In this document: in pieces, positions 5,381 to 7,320 of the stretch
How positions within the stretch are numbered: position 1 is the first letter of the stretch
Layout of the letters: every line of letters starts with the position of its first letter
Origin: Oscillospiraceae bacterium
Lineage (GTDB): Bacteria; Bacillota; Clostridia; Oscillospirales; Acutalibacteraceae
DNA: 7,320 nucleotides
Assembly: GCA_902774165.1 (NCBI GenBank)
Contig: CACYHJ010000131.1
Location: 1-7,320 of the forward strand
Direction: 5' to 3'
Program-made: the position numbers and the translations under genes
Notes under the pieces: generated by a model
Databases searched by the model: none
Seen by the model: the letters and a program-made list of their open reading frames with translations, nothing else
What the model was told of the DNA's origin: nothing

Positions 5381-5436
5381 TCTATTGCACATTTTTGCAT
5401 CATGATACAAAAATGTGCAATAGACGTTCCTTTTTT
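5381..5436 (+). terminator. 44-bp near-perfect palindrome followed by T-run
   Basis: TCTATTGCACATTTTTG (5381-5397) pairs perfectly with CAAAAATGTGCAATAGA (5408-5424). The middle is also self-complementary (ATCATGAT, 5399-5406) apart from one C/A mismatch on each side. Six T bases follow at 5431-5436. It lies 21 nt after the ArsC-like stop, so an intrinsic terminator is the simplest call. The stem is unusually long and A+T-rich, and the T-run is offset by six bases, so it may also be a dispersed repeat. Confidence 0.6.
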
Positions 5437-5457
5437 CATTGATCAGGAGTGTCCGAT

Positions 5458-6789
5458 ATGAAACAGGAAAACCGAACCGATTTTCGCGTATTGCGGCGGA
5501 TCCTGCCCGCGGCGGTCATGTTCCTGACCGCGCTTTTGTCGATCTTTTTCAACCGGACGGCGTTCCTCTGCCCGGCGATCGCGGTCCTCGCGGCGGCAGA
5601 TTTCGTTTTGCGTCTGCGGGCGGGAAAAATAAACGGGAAAAAACCGGCGCTTGTTCTGTTTGACGCTGCGATATTGATTTCGCAGGCGGCCGCGCTGATC
5701 CGCGGCGCGTTTTTCACGACGCTGATCGTCTGCGTCGTTTCGCTTATCTGCGGCGCGGCGCTGCTGTTTCTGACGCTGTTCGGGGCGCACTCGAAGAAAA
5801 AGGGCGTCCGCGCGGCGGGCTGCGTCCTTTCGATTCTGCTTTTGCTTGTCTGCGCGTTTCCGGTCGCGCTCGATATCAACCCGGACCTGTTTTTCCGTTA
5901 CGGGATGCAGGGCGACGTGATGTCGCACGAGCCGCAGACCGCCGAGACGATGCGGGAGGACGGCGTAAAAGTATATACGGACGCGGTCTATCCCTCGGAG
6001 TACCCGAACAACACGATGAATGTTTTCCTTGCGCCGGAGAATCGCGGCACGATGTTCTATATCCACGGCGGCGGCTTCGTAATCGGCGACAAGGATTGGG
6101 AAAAGCAGAACGCGTATCTGGAAAAATGGATCGAAAACGGCTATAACCTGGTCTCGATCGACTACGCGCTCGCGCCGCAGTGCCGCATCGAGGCGCAGAT
6201 CCGCCAGTGCGGCGAAGCGCTTTCGTATTTTGTCGCAAACGCGGCGGCCTACGGCGTCGACCCGGGCAGAATCGTCCTGCTGGGCGACTCCGCGGGCGGG
6301 TGCCTTTCGGGCCTTCTGACCGCGGCGAACGCGTCGCCCGAATGCGCGGCGGCGCTGGGGATCGAGCCTCTGCCGGGCGGGACGAAGATCCGGGGCTGGA
6401 TCTCGATCTCCGGGCTTCTCGACGTGGACCGCACGGGAAAAACAAACGACGATCTCAAAAGCTGGGGCTTCCAGCTCATGGTGATCTCCGGTCTGTACAG
6501 TCCCCGCTACGTCGGTTCGCCGCTCGCGGAAAAGGCCTCGGTGCTCACGTGGCTGAGCGCGGATTTCCCGCCCTGCTACATCAGCGACGGCAACAGCGGC
6601 ACCTTTACCGATCAGGCGCTTGACGCTGTCGCGCGGCTCACGGAGCTGGACGTTCCGATCGGGAGCAATTTCATCCCGGCCGAAACGGCGAAGCTGCCGC
6701 ATATCTGGGAGCTTGACGTAAACGAAAACGAGCTCGCGGCGGAAAACTTTGAAAAAACATTGGCGTTCGTCAATGAAATCATGAAATAA
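5458..6789 (+). CDS. Membrane-anchored alpha/beta hydrolase, HSL (lipase/esterase) type
   Basis: This 443-residue protein joins a membrane domain to an esterase. Five hydrophobic segments lie near 15-32, 33-51, 66-82, 84-109 and 119-138. Basic loops (LRLRAGKINGKK after the second, HSKKKGVR after the fourth) should be cytoplasmic, which places the catalytic part outside the cell. The hydrolase part (about 165-443) has HGGGF (203-207, oxyanion hole), YALAP (236-240) and GDSAGG (276-281, nucleophile Ser278), all typical of the hormone-sensitive-lipase family. His415 in LPHIWEL is the likely catalytic histidine. The acid is unclear: the usual DPL motif reads GTF (381-383), leaving Asp377 or Asp385 as candidates. 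Substrate unknown; carboxylic esters or acyl groups on cell-surface or dietary glycans are possible. ATG 5458 is chosen over GTG 5449 because AGGAG (5445-5449) lies eight bases before it. It is first in an operon. Confidence 0.88.
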   Translation: MKQENRTDFRVLRRILPAAVMFLTALLSIFFNRTAFLCPAIAVLAAADFVLRLRAGKINGKKPALVLFDAAILISQAAALIRGAFFTTLIVCVVSLICGAALLFLTLFGAHSKKKGVRAAGCVLSILLLLVCAFPVALDINPDLFFRYGMQGDVMSHEPQTAETMREDGVKVYTDAVYPSEYPNNTMNVFLAPENRGTMFYIHGGGFVIGDKDWEKQNAYLEKWIENGYNLVSIDYALAPQCRIEAQIRQCGEALSYFVANAAAYGVDPGRIVLLGDSAGGCLSGLLTAANASPECAAALGIEPLPGGTKIRGWISISGLLDVDRTGKTNDDLKSWGFQLMVISGLYSPRYVGSPLAEKASVLTWLSADFPPCYISDGNSGTFTDQALDAVARLTELDVPIGSNFIPAETAKLPHIWELDVNENELAAENFEKTLAFVNEIMK

Positions 6790-6803
6790 AGAAGGGAAAA
6801 ACA

Positions 6804-6875
6804 ATGGAACGTATCATCGCATTTCTCAAAGCGCTTTATCTGATGCTGCTGAACTGGCTCCCTGTCAAGGCGTAA
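6804..6875 (+). CDS. 23-residue hydrophobic peptide between two hydrolase genes
   Basis: This short frame begins MERIIAFLKALYLMLLNWL and ends PVKA before TAA. It has its own ribosome site, AAGGG (6792-6796), seven bases before the ATG. It fills the gap between the two hydrolase genes, with 14 nt before it and 17 nt after it. The peptide is one short hydrophobic or amphipathic helix with Lys near both ends, long enough to lie on or partly cross a membrane. Small peptides like this can aid a membrane partner, or the frame may serve translational coupling only. No family is recognised. Frames of this length can arise by chance; the spacing and ribosome site are the main support. Confidence 0.5.
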   Translation: MERIIAFLKALYLMLLNWLPVKA

Positions 6876-6892
6876 CGGATAAGGGGAAAAGA

Positions 6893-7320
6893 ATGGTTGA
6901 TTATTTTTCGATCGAAACGCCGGATTACCCGATAAAATGCAAACGGTTTCTGCCCGGAACGGCGGACGTCCATTACGTGATCCTCGGCGTTCACGGCTTT
7001 GCGGGCGATAAAGAGAGCGGCGCGCTGACGCTGCTCGCGGAAAAGACCGCTCCGCTCGGCGCATGCCTTGTCTGCTTCGATTTCCCCGCGCACGGCGACA
7101 GCCCCGCGGACGAATCGGCGCTGACGGTAAAGAATTGTATGCGGGATCTTCTGACGGTCGCCGCCCACTGCCGCAGCGCGTATCCGGACGCGGAAAAATG
7201 CCTCTTCACCACGAGTTTCGGCGGGTTCGTCACGCTGCTGTGCAGCGGCGAGCTGACGGATTTCCGCACGGTGCTGCGCGCGCCCGCGGTCACGATGCCG
7301 GAGATCCTGCCCCGCGTGCT
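6893..7320 (+). CDS. Alpha/beta hydrolase, 3' end beyond window
   Basis: The first 142 residues of a cytosolic alpha/beta-hydrolase are present, and the frame is still open at the window edge. AAGGGG (6881-6886) lies six bases before the ATG. VILGVHGFAGDKESG (29-43) carries the HGF oxyanion region, CFDFPAHGDSP (61-71) is the next conserved strand and turn, and CLFTTSFGGF (103-112) is the nucleophile elbow with Ser108. The elbow reads T-T-S-F-G where GxSxG is usual, so the first glycine is replaced by threonine. The layout is closest to the serine-aminopeptidase/monoglyceride-lipase-like (S33) group. No signal peptide is seen, so it should act inside the cell. It is third in the operon with the exported esterase and the small peptide, and could process the product after uptake; that is a guess. 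Confidence 0.85.
   Translation, partial: MVDYFSIETPDYPIKCKRFLPGTADVHYVILGVHGFAGDKESGALTLLAEKTAPLGACLVCFDFPAHGDSPADESALTVKNCMRDLLTVAAHCRSAYPDAEKCLFTTSFGGFVTLLCSGELTDFRTVLRAPAVTMPEILPRV

Noticed and set aside
5443..6804. Long minus-strand frame opposite the membrane esterase
   Set aside because: The + strand frame has clear HGGGF and GDSAGG motifs and membrane segments. The minus frame is Arg/Asp-rich with no recognisable family.

Overview
The window (about 55% G+C by eye, not computed) looks like an uncultured gut-type Clostridia chromosome, most likely near Oscillospiraceae/Ruminococcaceae. The support is strong AGGAGG-type ribosome sites, a C_GCAxxG_C_C protein, a Dabb protein, a secreted beta-helix protein with a Cys-x-x-Cys plus hydrophobic tail, and many short palindromic repeats at gene borders. 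All genes I accept are on the + strand. I see no rRNA, tRNA, CRISPR or phage structural genes.

Layout. 1-425 has no convincing gene. It holds part of an interspersed structured repeat (minus strand), several hairpins and a tandem heptamer. 426-914 is a C_GCAxxG_C_C redox protein whose last 14 codons come from an inserted REP sequence and what follows it. 870-1135 is a decayed REP/RAYT locus: two exact 23-nt inverted REP copies bracket the C-terminal part of a REP-associated tyrosine transposase. 1138-1425 (Dabb) and 1439-1897 (unknown) form a pair. 1892-2053 is a 162-nt element with perfect 13-bp terminal inverted repeats. Its core matches the minus strand of 1-64, with three compensatory changes in one hairpin.

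2092-4374 is a secreted right-handed beta-helix protein, probably a carbohydrate-active enzyme. 4377-4982 is the most unusual part: a four-helix-bundle (S23/IVP-type) gene lies between two arrays of four hairpins each. The stems differ in every unit, a constant heptamer follows each hairpin, and the two arrays point in opposite directions. 5018-5359 is an ArsC/Spx-fold protein without the usual cysteine, closed by a 44-bp near-palindrome with a T-run. 5458 to the window end is a compact operon: a membrane-anchored HSL-type hydrolase, a 23-residue hydrophobic peptide, and the start of a second alpha/beta hydrolase.

The beta-helix protein and the anchored hydrolase could both act on extracellular glycans or their esters, but a terminator and the cassette separate them, so a joint role is only a guess. 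The main theme is that nearly every gene junction carries a different palindromic repeat family, and three of these abut or overlap coding ends. The three best leads for something undescribed are the hairpin-array cassette, the covarying terminal-repeat element, and the 23-residue peptide.
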